A model generated the notes under the pieces. That model did not search any database and had not been told where the DNA came from. It was given only the letters and a program-made list of their open reading frames with translations. The translations under genes were made by a program, and so were the position numbers. 47,479 bases of DNA from JANNBN01 sp031385545 (GTDB lineage: Bacteria > Actinomycetota > Acidimicrobiia > Acidimicrobiales > JANYDT01): positions 1 through 47,479 of the forward strand of contig JANNBN010000027.1 of assembly GCA_031385545.1 (NCBI GenBank). Direction: 5' to 3'. Below are positions 24,006 through 31,893 of this stretch, piece by piece (the stretch's first letter is position 1; each line of letters starts with the position of its first letter).

Positions 24006-25180
24006 ACACCGGTTCATCGCCCGAAACCGCCCACCGCATTGAACGAACCGAAAACCGTCAGGACGCAATCACTGTGAACAACCCCACGTCGCTCGCCAGC
24101 CTTCAGCACGGGCCGCTCACCGTCGACGCGACCGGGCCGGCGCCGGACATCGAGGCCGTCACCCCTGTGATGCCCACACCGACGGGTACTCGACCGAGCG
24201 TCACGATCGTGGTGCCTGCCTACAACGAGGCGCTCATTCTGATGCAGAGCCTTTCCACGCTCGAGGAATACATGAACGGCCTCGCCGATCACTACGAGTG
24301 GCAGATGCTCGTGGTCAACGACGGATCGAAAGACGAGACAGGTGCGATCGCAGAGGCGTTCGCGTCGAGCCGGCTCCACGTGCGGGTGCTGCACCACAAG
24401 ACAAATTTCAACCTGGGGCAGGTGTTGCGTTATGCGTTTGCCAACTGCACAACTGACTACGTCGTGACGGTTGACTGCGATATGTCGTATTCCGTCGATC
24501 ACATCGGACGGCTTCTCGACGCGATCTACCAGACCCACGCGAAGGTTGTGCTGGCGTCGCCGTATGCTGACGAAGGGACCATCGGAAACGTTCCGTTCGT
24601 CCGTCGGAAGTTGTCGCTATACGCGAATAAGATGCTGTCGTTCAGCGTGAAGGGTGAGCTGTCAACACTCACCGGCATGGTGCGCGCATACGACCGGATC
24701 TTCCTGCAATCGCTCGACCTCTCGTCGACCGACGTGGGCATCAACACTGAAATCATCTACAAAGCGCGCATACTGAAGGCAAAGGTGGTCGAGATTCCCG
24801 CGACTCTGTCGTGGGTATCCGAAGAACCGGGCGGCCGGAAATCGAAATTCAAGATCCGTAAGTCTGTCGGCACGTACCTGATGTCAGGTTTCCTGTTCCG
24901 CCCCCTTCTCACACTGGCGTTTCCGGCGATCTTCTTCTTCCTCGTGTCCCTCACCCTTTCGCTGTTCGTCCTCACCAGGGCGATCGGCGACCGGACCCTC
25001 AGCCAATCGCTGGCGGATTGGCCGACCACAACCGTGATCGCAGCACTGAGCTTCGGGTTGTCGGTCCAGTTCTTCTCCTTGGCGTTGCTCGCTGAACAGC
25101 AGCGACGAAACTTCGAATACCTCTTCCACCTCGGAACGACCGGGTTGAAATCGTCCCGCTCGATTCGCGAGCGGATGTAG
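24002..25180 (+). CDS. GT2-family membrane glycosyltransferase (polyprenyl-phosphate type)
   Basis: A 392-aa family-2 glycosyltransferase. VVPAYNE (70-76), NDGSKDET (106-113) and VDCDMSY (157-163, the DxD metal site) define a GT-A fold similar to polyprenyl-phosphate sugar transferases. Two C-terminal transmembrane helices (about 298-325 and 343-365) anchor it. The first ~60 residues are polar and poorly conserved. The TTG at 24002 is supported by the TTGA overlap with the deacetylase stop; a GTG at 24074 is the alternative. It probably transfers a sugar to or from a polyprenyl carrier in the coupled glycan cassette. Confidence 0.87.
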   Translation: MNTGSSPETAHRIERTENRQDAITVNNPTSLASLQHGPLTVDATGPAPDIEAVTPVMPTPTGTRPSVTIVVPAYNEALILMQSLSTLEEYMNGLADHYEWQMLVVNDGSKDETGAIAEAFASSRLHVRVLHHKTNFNLGQVLRYAFANCTTDYVVTVDCDMSYSVDHIGRLLDAIYQTHAKVVLASPYADEGTIGNVPFVRRKLSLYANKMLSFSVKGELSTLTGMVRAYDRIFLQSLDLSSTDVGINTEIIYKARILKAKVVEIPATLSWVSEEPGGRKSKFKIRKSVGTYLMSGFLFRPLLTLAFPAIFFFLVSLTLSLFVLTRAIGDRTLSQSLADWPTTTVIAALSFGLSVQFFSLALLAEQQRRNFEYLFHLGTTGLKSSRSIRERM

Positions 25181-25211
25181 GTACTGTCGAAAAGCGGGTC
25201 GAGCGTTGTCG

Positions 25212-25217
25212 TAGCCT
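25212..25217 (+). promoter_or_regulatory. Putative -10 box (TAGCCT) for the zinc-ribbon protein gene
   Basis: TAGCCT lies 6 bases before the ATG at 25224 with no Shine-Dalgarno sequence, fitting a leaderless start and supporting this small frame as a real gene. Confidence 0.45.
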
Positions 25218-25223
25218 GCGGGC

Positions 25224-25457
25224 ATGACCCCGAACTGGCGCGCCGTCCCCGAATTGGCCGCAGCCGTTCCGGATGTGATCACGTGCATCGACTGCGGGGG
25301 CCGGGCTCACCTGCTCACTATCTGGGACGAGGACCCGCCGCGTGCCGGCGACCTGGCCACGTATCGCTGTGAGGACTGCCGCGATCGCTGGGACCTGGTT
25401 GTTCCCGACCTCGACGACCCCGGTATGAGCGACGGCAGCCGATTCAGTGACTGGTAG
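25224..25457 (+). CDS. Small zinc-ribbon-like hypothetical protein
   Basis: A 77-aa acidic protein with two cysteine pairs, CIDC (21-24) and CEDC (49-52), spaced like a zinc ribbon. The region between is WDEDPPRAGDLATYR. No known family is recognised. Coding is supported by the paired CxxC motifs and the TANNNT box 6 bases before the ATG. It stands alone between the glycosyltransferase and the cold-shock-like gene. Confidence 0.65.
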   Translation: MTPNWRAVPELAAAVPDVITCIDCGGRAHLLTIWDEDPPRAGDLATYRCEDCRDRWDLVVPDLDDPGMSDGSRFSDW

Positions 25458-25498
25458 CGCTTGCATAGCTGATGACGCAACTCCCATCTGTGCAAGCG
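25458..25498. repeat. 8-bp inverted repeat after the zinc-ribbon gene
   Basis: CGCTTGCA (25458-25465) pairs with TGCAAGCG (25491-25498) across a 25-nt loop, starting directly after the stop codon. It may end transcription or be a regulator site. No T-run follows. Confidence 0.4.
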
Positions 25499-25510
25499 AT
25501 GAAAACACAA

Positions 25511-25538
25511 TTCACTAACTGTGAAATTGATATTCACA
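25511..25538. promoter_or_regulatory. Operator-like TTCAC/GTGAA half-site array
   Basis: TTCAC (25511-25515), GTGAA (25521-25525) and TTCAC (25533-25537) form two overlapping palindromes; the second reads TGTGAA-N7-TTCACA. The patch is strikingly AT-rich for this genome and overlaps the predicted -35 box at 25527. The spacing is not that of a CRP site (6 bp between TGTGA and TCACA). Confidence 0.5.
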
Positions 25539-25556
25539 CAGCCGTCACCGCACAAT
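25527..25556 (+). promoter_or_regulatory. Putative sigma-70-type promoter TTGATA-N18-CACAAT
   Basis: A -35-like TTGATA (25527-25532) and -10-like CACAAT (25551-25556) lie 18 bp apart, about 115 bp upstream of the cold-shock-like gene. The transcript would have a leader with a small GCGCC-N3-GGCGC hairpin near 25628-25640. Confidence 0.4.
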
Positions 25557-25673
25557 GGAGGCAGTGAACGGTTGAGTAGCCTCAAAGGCAGTCACGTGAC
25601 GCGGACCTGGTTCGTTTCACACCTGTCGCGCCGTCGGCGCAGGCTTCACAACCCGGACCTACGGAGGTTTTCC

Positions 25674-25904
25674 ATGCAGGGTGTCGTCAAGTCATACGAC
25701 CCAACGTCCCGTCAGGGCGTTGTGTTGCGAGACGACCCGGCTCGCACCGAATACGACCTGGCTGACAACGCCTTGGCCGGATCGGTGTTCCGTATGTTGC
25801 GTCAGGGTCAGCGAGTGATCTTCGACGTGACTGCAGATGGACTGGCGACGACGATTCGTCTCGGTTCAGAGATCGACATGGGGACTCCGGACTTTACGGA
25901 GTAG
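25674..25904 (+). CDS. Divergent cold-shock-domain-like protein
   Basis: A 76-aa protein, the size of CspA. MQGVVKSYDPTSRQGVVLRD has the cold-shock strand pattern (GxVK-x-Y/F-x-x-x-x-G-x-x), but the aromatic RNP1/RNP2 residues that stack on RNA are missing, so binding may be weak or altered. GGAGG sits 6 bases before the ATG, the best ribosome site in this part of the window. It lies 25 bp upstream of pckG and may share its transcript. Confidence 0.75.
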   Translation: MQGVVKSYDPTSRQGVVLRDDPARTEYDLADNALAGSVFRMLRQGQRVIFDVTADGLATTIRLGSEIDMGTPDFTE

Positions 25905-25929
25905 CAACAACGCACAAGGGAGTGCGCCC

Positions 25930-27765
25930 ATGACGATGGTGATCGGAACCGAGACCAAACCGCCCACCAGCAATGCTCGGCTCATCAAGTGGGTCGAGGA
26001 AACTGCCTCGCTCACCAAGCCCGATCGCATCCATTGGTGCGACGGTTCCGCCGAGGAATACGACTCGCTGTGTCAACTGCTCGTTGACAACGGCACGTTC
26101 ACCAAGCTCAGCGAAGCGAAGCGCCCTAACAGCTATTTGGCCTTCTCCGACCCTACAGACGTGGCGAGGGTCGAGGACCGTACGTTCATCTGCTCGAAGA
26201 CCCGTGCGGATGCCGGGCCAACCAACAATTGGGCCGACCCTACAGAGATGCGGTCAACGCTGCAGTCGCTGTTCGATGGTTCGATGCGTGGCCGAACGAT
26301 GTACGTGGTGCCATTCTCCATGGGCCCGCTCGGCTCGCCCATCGCGCATATCGGCGTCGAGCTGACGGACTCGCCGTACGTGGCGGTTTCAATGCGCATC
26401 ATGACCCGTATGGGCCGCAGGGTTCTCGACACGCTGGGAAACGGAGACTGGGTGCCATGTGTGCATACGGTCGGCTCCCCGCTGGTCGAGGGTGCGGCCG
26501 ATGTGCCGTGGCCGTGCAACGCCACGAAGTACATCGTCCACTACCCGGATACCCGCGAGATCTGGAGCTTCGGCTCGGGTTACGGCGGCAACGCGTTGCT
26601 GGGCAAGAAGTGCTTCGCACTGCGCATCGCGTCGGTCATGGCGCGCGACGAGGGCTGGCTGGCTGAGCACATGCTCATCCTCGGCATCACGCCACCGTCA
26701 TCGATCGGTGGCGGCAAGAAGCAATACGTGGCGGCAGCGTTCCCCAGCGCATGCGGCAAGACCAACCTCGCCATGCTCATTCCGACCATTCCTGGATGGA
26801 AGGTGGAAACAGTCGGAGACGACATCTGCTGGATGAAGTTCGGTGCCGACGGGCGTCTGTATGCGATCAACCCCGAAGCCGGCTTCTTCGGCGTCGCCCC
26901 CGGCACCGGCGAGGAGACAAACCCGAACGCGATGGCTTCGCTGTACGGCAACTCGATCTTCACCAACGTCGGGCTGACAGAGGACGGCGATGTGTGGTGG
27001 GAGGGCATGACACCGACTCCGCCGGCTCGCCTCACCGATTGGAAGCACAACGCTTGGACCCCAGAGACAGCCACGCCGGCCGCGCATCCCAACGCCCGCT
27101 TCACCGTGCCGGCTTCCCAGTGCCCATCCATCGCCCCCGAGTGGGAAGACCCTGCTGGCGTACCGATTTCCGCAGTGCTGTTCGGCGGTCGGCGCGCATC
27201 GACCATCCCGTTGGTCACCGAGTCGTTCTCGTGGAATCACGGCGTGTTCATGGGCTCCACCGTCGCCAGCGAGACCACAGCTGCGCAGGCTGGCGCCGTC
27301 GGCAACCTCCGCTTCGACCCGTTCGCCATGCTCCCGTTCTGCGGCTACAACATGGCCGATTACATCGGGCACTGGTTGTCGATCGGCACAAAGACCGATG
27401 CGTCGAAACTTCCGAAGATCTTCTACGTGAACTGGTTCCGCAAGTCTGCGGAGGGCAAGTTCCTGTGGCCCGGTTACGGCGAGAACTCACGGGTGCTGAA
27501 GTGGATTATCCAGCGCGTTGCAGACGATCCCGCTGGTGCCGCTGTCGAAACTCCCGTCGGCTTCGTTCCGGCACCGGGCGCTCTCGACGTCAACGGACTC
27601 GGGCTCACGGCCGAGGCGGTTGCAGCGGTCATGCGCGTTGACACCGACGAGTGGATGGCCGAACTCCCCAAGATTTCGGCGCACTTCGACAACCTGGGCG
27701 AACGGTTGCCGACCGAGATGCGTTCACAGTTGGCTGCACTGGCAGCTCGCTTCGGTGCGTCTTGA
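25930..27765 (+). CDS. pckG: Phosphoenolpyruvate carboxykinase (GTP)
   Basis: Interconverts oxaloacetate and PEP with GTP, a gluconeogenic/anaplerotic step. The 611 aa have the GTP-type motifs: FPSACGKTNLAML (about 270-282, P-loop with reactive Cys), GDDICWMKF (kinase-2), NPEAGFFGVAPGTG, and PFCGYNMADYIGHW. The ATG at 25930 follows AGGGAG at good spacing; the in-frame extension upstream overlaps the previous gene and is not protein-like. The stop overlaps the start of the pseudouridine synthase gene. Confidence 0.97.
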   Translation: MTMVIGTETKPPTSNARLIKWVEETASLTKPDRIHWCDGSAEEYDSLCQLLVDNGTFTKLSEAKRPNSYLAFSDPTDVARVEDRTFICSKTRADAGPTNNWADPTEMRSTLQSLFDGSMRGRTMYVVPFSMGPLGSPIAHIGVELTDSPYVAVSMRIMTRMGRRVLDTLGNGDWVPCVHTVGSPLVEGAADVPWPCNATKYIVHYPDTREIWSFGSGYGGNALLGKKCFALRIASVMARDEGWLAEHMLILGITPPSSIGGGKKQYVAAAFPSACGKTNLAMLIPTIPGWKVETVGDDICWMKFGADGRLYAINPEAGFFGVAPGTGEETNPNAMASLYGNSIFTNVGLTEDGDVWWEGMTPTPPARLTDWKHNAWTPETATPAAHPNARFTVPASQCPSIAPEWEDPAGVPISAVLFGGRRASTIPLVTESFSWNHGVFMGSTVASETTAAQAGAVGNLRFDPFAMLPFCGYNMADYIGHWLSIGTKTDASKLPKIFYVNWFRKSAEGKFLWPGYGENSRVLKWIIQRVADDPAGAAVETPVGFVPAPGALDVNGLGLTAEAVAAVMRVDTDEWMAELPKISAHFDNLGERLPTEMRSQLAALAARFGAS

Positions 27766-28543
27766 CCGCCTGCTAAGGGACTTCCTCCCGTCGTTGACAA
27801 CAGCGCAGCGTTCCGCTGCGCTGCGTTCGCGTCGTGTGACCGTCAACGGCCGGGCAGTATGGCTCGAATCTTGGGACGTCGACGAGGGTGCCGAAATCAC
27901 GCTTGACGGTGTGGTGCTCCTGGGTCCCCCGGCGGTGGTGTTCGATCCCAGGTGGGTGCTGTTCGCCGATGAGCGGTTCGTGGTGGTCGACAAGCCGGCC
28001 GGTCTGCGCCCGGAGCCCCGCGGACCGTCGGACCGGACCGATGTGTTGAGCGCCGCGCGCACCGTGTACGGCCCGTCGTTGGTGGCGGCCACACGATTGG
28101 ACCGCGACACCAGCGGCGTGATGATCCTGACGCTGCCGGGCGATCACCGGCGACTGTTGGACGAGGCGATGCGCAATCGTTCCGTGATGAAACGCTACGA
28201 GGCGCTGGTCGACCCATTGCTTCTGCCAGCAGCTGCCGAGGGAACGTTTTCGTGGAGGATCGGGCGAGACCCAATCCGGCGCGATGCCATGACCGTCGTT
28301 GCGTCAGGCGGGCAGGCGGCCTCCACCTCTTATGAGGTTGTCGATCGAACGACAGGTCGGTTGCAGCTGCATCCGCATACCGGGCGAACCCATCAAGTGC
28401 GTGTGCATCTCGCACACGCGAGCGCGCCCATCCTCGGCGATGTTTTGTACAACGGGGCGCCGGCAGCGCGGTTGATGCTCCATGCGGCCCGCTACGAAGT
28501 TCCCTCCCTGGGTCTTGCAGTCGGGGCGCCGAATCCGTTCTGA
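27755..28543 (+). CDS. RluA-family pseudouridine synthase
   Basis: A 262-aa protein with an S4 RNA-binding domain (about 1-60, RLDRLLRDFLP ... RRVTVNGRAV) and the RluA catalytic core: RLDRDTSG with the catalytic Asp near 116, KPAGLRPE, and HTGRTHQVRVHLAH. It modifies uridines in rRNA or tRNA; the exact site is not clear from sequence. The GTG at 27755 overlaps the pckG 3' end by 11 bp, so translation is coupled to pckG, an unusual partner. Confidence 0.9.
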   Translation: MRLDRLLRDFLPSLTTAQRSAALRSRRVTVNGRAVWLESWDVDEGAEITLDGVVLLGPPAVVFDPRWVLFADERFVVVDKPAGLRPEPRGPSDRTDVLSAARTVYGPSLVAATRLDRDTSGVMILTLPGDHRRLLDEAMRNRSVMKRYEALVDPLLLPAAAEGTFSWRIGRDPIRRDAMTVVASGGQAASTSYEVVDRTTGRLQLHPHTGRTHQVRVHLAHASAPILGDVLYNGAPAARLMLHAARYEVPSLGLAVGAPNPF

Positions 28544-28560
28544 GCGGATGACCGTTTGCC

Positions 28561-28667
28561 ACATACGCGCAACTTGGAACCCACATACGCGCAACTTGAC
28601 AAGTTTTGTCCAAATACCCCAGCGAAAAGGGCAAGTTGCGCGTATAGAGGTGCCGAGTTGCGCGTAT
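28561..28667. repeat. Four-copy palindromic repeat element (two direct, two inverted)
   Basis: ACATACGCGCAACTTG occurs at 28561-28576 and 28583-28598. The complement occurs as CAAGTTGCGCGTAT at 28632-28645 and, shortened, AGTTGCGCGTAT at 28656-28667. A second inverted pair, ATACCCCAG (28614-28622) with CTGGGGT (28668-28674), overlaps it. The inner copies can form a 14-bp stem. It lies in the gap between the RluA-type gene and the FmdB-type gene and looks like a REP/MITE-like intergenic element. I saw no intact copy elsewhere in the window. Confidence 0.8.
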
Positions 28668-28737
28668 CTGGGGTGCCGGGGTGGGGGCTGACTCTGCCTG
28701 CTGGTCGTGGCGATCACAAATACGCCAAGATGGGGAC

Positions 28738-28977
28738 ATGGCTCGTTACGACTTCCGCTGCCGCACATGTGACTCGATGTTCGAGGTGGAACGGCCGATG
28801 GCACAGTCCAACGAACCAGCCCCTTGCCCCGATGGGCATACCGACACCGTGAAGTTGTTGTCACGGATTTCGGTACTGGCAGGGGCGACCCCTGGCCGTG
28901 TCGGCGGTGGCGCAGGCAGCCCATCCCCCGCCCCCATGGGTGGCGGATGCGGCGGGGGATGCGCCTGCGCGCACTGA
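28738..28977 (+). CDS. FmdB-family zinc-ribbon protein
   Basis: A 79-aa protein starting MARYDFRCRTC, the FmdB putative regulatory zinc-ribbon pattern: Cys pair at 8 and 11, then a Cys-Pro-x-Gly-His (about 30) second half. The tail is Gly/Ser/Pro-rich and ends GGGCGGGCACAH, probably another metal-binding cluster. GGGG lies close before the ATG. Function is not known beyond the family name. Confidence 0.85.
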   Translation: MARYDFRCRTCDSMFEVERPMAQSNEPAPCPDGHTDTVKLLSRISVLAGATPGRVGGGAGSPSPAPMGGGCGGGCACAH

Positions 28978-29031
28978 GCTGAGACCAACTTGACCGCGCC
29001 CTGGACGCCGCCGTCGGTGCACAATGTGGCA

Positions 29032-29388
29032 ATGACGCTCGCACTCGGGAATATCACGTTCGACTGTTCAGACCCGGTTCGGGTGGGTTCTTTCTGGTCC
29101 GCCGCCTTGGGTTGCTCGCTGGCTGACGATGCCAACGAGTGGTTCTGCAGGATCGTCGGGACGGACGGCAAGCCGAGCTGGTTCTTCTCTCAGGTTCCGG
29201 AACCGAAGTCGGCAAAGAACCGGATGCATATTGATCTACACGCAGATGATCGCGAGGTTGAGGTGGCTCGTCTCGAATCGCTTGGGGCTTCACGAGTCGG
29301 CGAGAAGGACGAGTGGGGAGTCCGTTGGACTGTGCTGCAGGATCCCGAAGGGAACGAGTTCTGCGTCTCGGCCCGTCACCCTGATTAG
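29032..29388 (+). CDS. VOC-superfamily (glyoxalase-like) protein
   Basis: A 118-aa single-repeat VOC protein. ITFDCSDPVRVGSFWSAALG is the typical opening, KNRMHIDLHADDREVEVARL gives the metal-side His, and VLQDPEGNEFCV the closing strand. Family members are dioxygenases, lyases or binding proteins; the substrate is unknown. The ATG at 29032 gives the normal start. It faces hisC tail to tail, with 5 bp between the stops. Confidence 0.88.
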   Translation: MTLALGNITFDCSDPVRVGSFWSAALGCSLADDANEWFCRIVGTDGKPSWFFSQVPEPKSAKNRMHIDLHADDREVEVARLESLGASRVGEKDEWGVRWTVLQDPEGNEFCVSARHPD

Positions 29389-29393
29389 ACGGG

Positions 29394-30494
29394 CTATCGG
29401 CCGAGCGCGTGAGCCAGCGCGGCGAGACAGCGGTCGTTCTCTTCGGGCAGCCCGATGGAGATGCGCAACCAACTGGTCAGGCCGTACATACCCATCGGCC
29501 GCACAATCACTCCCTGATGCAGCATGGCGGTGTTGACCGCCGCTGCATCGCCGACGTCGAGCAGTACGAAGTTGGCCATCGACGGCACGAACCGCACGCC
29601 CATCGAGTCCAGAGCCGCCTGAACGCGCGCCAGCTCGGTCCGGTTGAGTTGGTAGCTGCGCTGAATGAACTGAGTATCTGTCAACGCTGCGGCTGCAGCG
29701 ACCTGCGCCATTTCGTTGACACCGAAGGTGAGCCGTACTCGATTCATGAAGTCAGCCAGCTCGGGGCTGCTGATGGCGTAGCCCACGCGCAACCCAGCGA
29801 GGCCATAAACCTTTGAGAAGGTGCGTGTGACAACGACGTTAGGAAATCTGCGCGCATACTGAGTTCCGTCGTAACGGAACTCAGGTGGAAGGTATTCGTT
29901 GTAGGCCTCGTCCAACAGCACGATCACGTTCTGCGGCACGCGGCCCAGGAACGCTTCCATGTCGGCCTGTTCAATGAACGTGCCGGTGGGATTGTTGGGG
30001 TTGGCGATGTATAGCGCCCGGGTCTCGGGGGTGATTGCCGCCAGCAGACCATCGAGGTCATTGCCCAGGTTCTTGGCTGGTACCACCACGTTGGTTGCAC
30101 CCGCGTTGTGCACCGCCTGCTGGAACACGATGAAGGAGTACTGGCTGGAAACACCGTTGGTGCCGGGTTCCATGAACGCCTTGCCGATGAGCTCGATCAG
30201 GTTCTCGCTGCCCGTGCCGACTGTGATGCAGCTCGGGTCCACGTCGTGATGCGCCGAGATGACCGCCTTGAGCGCGGTCGCGTTTGCATCGGGATAGCGC
30301 GCTGCGTCCAGGTGACGGATCGCCTCGGCGGCCTTTGGCGACATGCCGAGCGGGTTCTCATTCGATGCCAGCTTGACGATGGTCGCCGGATCGATCCCTA
30401 GTTCGTGGGCGACCTCCTCGACGGGACGACCCGCGACATAGGGCGATGCCGTGCGTGTGCGAGCCGGGATGTCGACCGAGTTCACAGCGTTCAC
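29394..30494 (-). CDS. hisC: Histidinol-phosphate aminotransferase
   Basis: PLP-dependent transaminase of histidine synthesis. The 366 aa include KLASNENPLG (substrate entry), NPNNPTG (165-171), LLDEAYNEY (193-201) and TFSKVYGLAGLRVGY with PLP-lysine 228. It might also act on other imidazole or aromatic substrates, since it is not in a his operon. It starts at one of two GTGs (30494 or 30485); the second has better spacing from GGGAAG. It follows the aldo/keto reductase gene across a 29-bp tandem repeat that contains the ribosome site. Confidence 0.92.
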   Translation of the reverse strand: MNAVNSVDIPARTRTASPYVAGRPVEEVAHELGIDPATIVKLASNENPLGMSPKAAEAIRHLDAARYPDANATALKAVISAHHDVDPSCITVGTGSENLIELIGKAFMEPGTNGVSSQYSFIVFQQAVHNAGATNVVVPAKNLGNDLDGLLAAITPETRALYIANPNNPTGTFIEQADMEAFLGRVPQNVIVLLDEAYNEYLPPEFRYDGTQYARRFPNVVVTRTFSKVYGLAGLRVGYAISSPELADFMNRVRLTFGVNEMAQVAAAAALTDTQFIQRSYQLNRTELARVQAALDSMGVRFVPSMANFVLLDVGDAAAVNTAMLHQGVIVRPMGMYGLTSWLRISIGLPEENDRCLAALAHALGR

Positions 30495-30539
30495 GCTTCC
30501 CGGTTCAATCTCATAGCGTTCACGCTTCCCGGTTCAATC
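30482..30539. repeat. 29-bp tandem duplication at the hisC start
   Basis: Two adjacent 29-bp units (30482-30510 and 30511-30539) differ at one base. Each carries the hisC-strand sequence GGGAAGCGTGAACGCT, so the ribosome-binding site and GTG are doubled. The upstream copy overlaps the stop of the aldo/keto reductase gene. Confidence 0.9.
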
Positions 30540-31536
30540 ACGGACGCGTTGCAGGCGAACTGGTACGGGCAGCATCCCGTTCGACCAGTCCGCCGAGTGC
30601 GGCGTCGATAGCCGCCAGCGTGTCGGCGTCCAGTGTCTTACCGAGCCCGCCCAGCGAGTCGTCAAGTTGCTCAGGTCGCGTCGCACCAACGATGGCAGAG
30701 GCGACGTTGCTGTTGGTCAGGACCCACGCAACCGCCATCTGAGCCATGGACATGCCCGCCGCTGCCGCTATGGGCAGCAGTGACTGGACCGCACTGAGAA
30801 CGTCGTCCGTCATCCACCGGGCGATCATGTCTTTGCCGCCGTGCTCGTCGAGCGCACGTGAACCGGCCGGCGGCGGTGTACCGGGAAGGTACTTGCCCGT
30901 CAGCACGCCTTGGGCAAGCGGCGACCACACGATCTGGCCGAGCCCGTGCTCGATAGACGCAGGAACCACTTCGGCTTCGATGACACGCCACAACATGGAG
31001 TACTGCGGCTGGTTCGAGATGAACGGCACCCGGAGTTCCTTCGCCAATGCTGCTGCGGCGGTGATCTGCTCAGCCGTCCACTCGCTGACGCCGATGTACA
31101 ACGCCTTGCCGCTGCGGACCACGTCGGCGAACGCAAGCATTGTTTCCTCGAGCGGCGTTTCGACGTCGTAGCGGTGTGCCTGGTACAGGTCGACGTACTC
31201 CACGCCGAGCCGCTTCAGCGACCCGTCGATGCCCTCGAAGATGTGCTTGCGCGACAATCCACGGGCGTTGGGGCCCTTTCCGGTCGGCCAGTAAACCTTG
31301 GTGGCCAGTTCGTAGTCGGTGCGTCTGACTCCATCGAGCGCTCGACCGAGAACCGACTCGGCGCGGGTGCCTGCGTAAGCGTCAGCCGTGTCGAACGTCG
31401 TGACACCCATCTCAAGGGCACGTTTCACGCACGCGTTGGCAGCGTCTTCTTCTACCTGGCTGCCGTGGGTGAGCCAGTTGCCGTAGCTGATGGCCGAGAC
31501 CTTGAAACCGCTGTTGCCGAGATACCTGAACTCCAT
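30538..31536 (-). CDS. Aldo/keto reductase (Kv-beta-like)
   Basis: A 332-aa NADPH-dependent reductase. The catalytic tetrad is visible: D49, Y54 (FDTADAYAG), K80 (ELATKVYW) and H121 (LYQAHRYD). The order and the motif IEAEVVPASIEHGLGQIVWSPLAQGVLTGKY match the potassium-channel-beta/YghZ branch of the family. Substrate unknown. TAGGGT sits 6 bases before the ATG with no Shine-Dalgarno sequence. It is upstream of hisC in the same transcript. Confidence 0.93.
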   Translation of the reverse strand: MEFRYLGNSGFKVSAISYGNWLTHGSQVEEDAANACVKRALEMGVTTFDTADAYAGTRAESVLGRALDGVRRTDYELATKVYWPTGKGPNARGLSRKHIFEGIDGSLKRLGVEYVDLYQAHRYDVETPLEETMLAFADVVRSGKALYIGVSEWTAEQITAAAALAKELRVPFISNQPQYSMLWRVIEAEVVPASIEHGLGQIVWSPLAQGVLTGKYLPGTPPPAGSRALDEHGGKDMIARWMTDDVLSAVQSLLPIAAAAGMSMAQMAVAWVLTNSNVASAIVGATRPEQLDDSLGGLGKTLDADTLAAIDAALGGLVERDAARTSSPATRP

Positions 31537-31542
31537 GCAAGA

Positions 31543-31548
31543 ACCCTA
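31543..31548 (-). promoter_or_regulatory. Putative -10 box (TAGGGT) for the aldo/keto reductase
   Basis: TAGGGT lies 6 bases before the ATG at 31536, the same leaderless layout as at ftsY and rsmD. Confidence 0.5.
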
Positions 31549-31628
31549 CCCTCACCCTCCTGGCAGACCCACCCGAGGACCGCTGTTCCAGGCGTCGAAA
31601 CCTTGCGGAGGGTGTGTCCGCTCTCGCG

Positions 31629-31634
31629 TACGAT
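31629..31634 (+). promoter_or_regulatory. Putative -10 box (TACGAT) for the Lrp-type gene
   Basis: TACGAT lies 7 bases before the ATG at 31642 and no ribosome-binding site is seen. The divergent aldo/keto reductase promoter is about 80 bp away. Confidence 0.45.
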
Positions 31635-31641
31635 CTGCAGC

Positions 31642-31878
31642 ATGCCAGTGCACGCGTTCATCCTCGTCCAGACCGAAGTCGGCCGCGCTGCAGGCATCAC
31701 CGAAGAAGCACGGTCGCTACCCGGCGTTGCCGAAGCGCACGAGCTGATGGGTTCCTACGACGTGATCATCAAGGCCACAGTTGACCAGCTGGACCAGCTC
31801 GGCCCCATGGTGGTGCACAAGATCCAGGCCATCCCTGGCATCACCCGTACCATCACCTGCCCCGTCACCCATACCTGA
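31642..31878 (+). CDS. Stand-alone Lrp/AsnC effector-domain (RAM) protein
   Basis: A 78-aa protein consisting only of the ligand-binding RAM domain: AFILVQTEVGRAAGI, SLPGVAEAHELMGSYDVIIKA, then IPGITRTITCPV. The DNA-binding half of Lrp/AsnC is absent, as in other stand-alone RAM proteins, which oligomerise and bind amino acids. Function unclear. It is divergent from the reductase and ends 16 bp before the convergent helicase gene. Confidence 0.88.
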   Translation: MPVHAFILVQTEVGRAAGITEEARSLPGVAEAHELMGSYDVIIKATVDQLDQLGPMVVHKIQAIPGITRTITCPVTHT

Positions 31879-31893
31879 CCGGCGGCACCCAAA

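Noticed and set aside
22977..24068. 363-codon minus-strand frame opposite the deacetylase
   Set aside because: The deacetylase has its metal-site motifs and coupled overlaps; the antisense frame is Arg/His-rich shadow sequence.
25520..25538. CRP site
   Set aside because: TGTGA and TCACA are 9 bp apart instead of 6.
28561..28667. CRISPR-like array
   Set aside because: There are only four units in two orientations with unequal gaps, and no cas gene is in the window.
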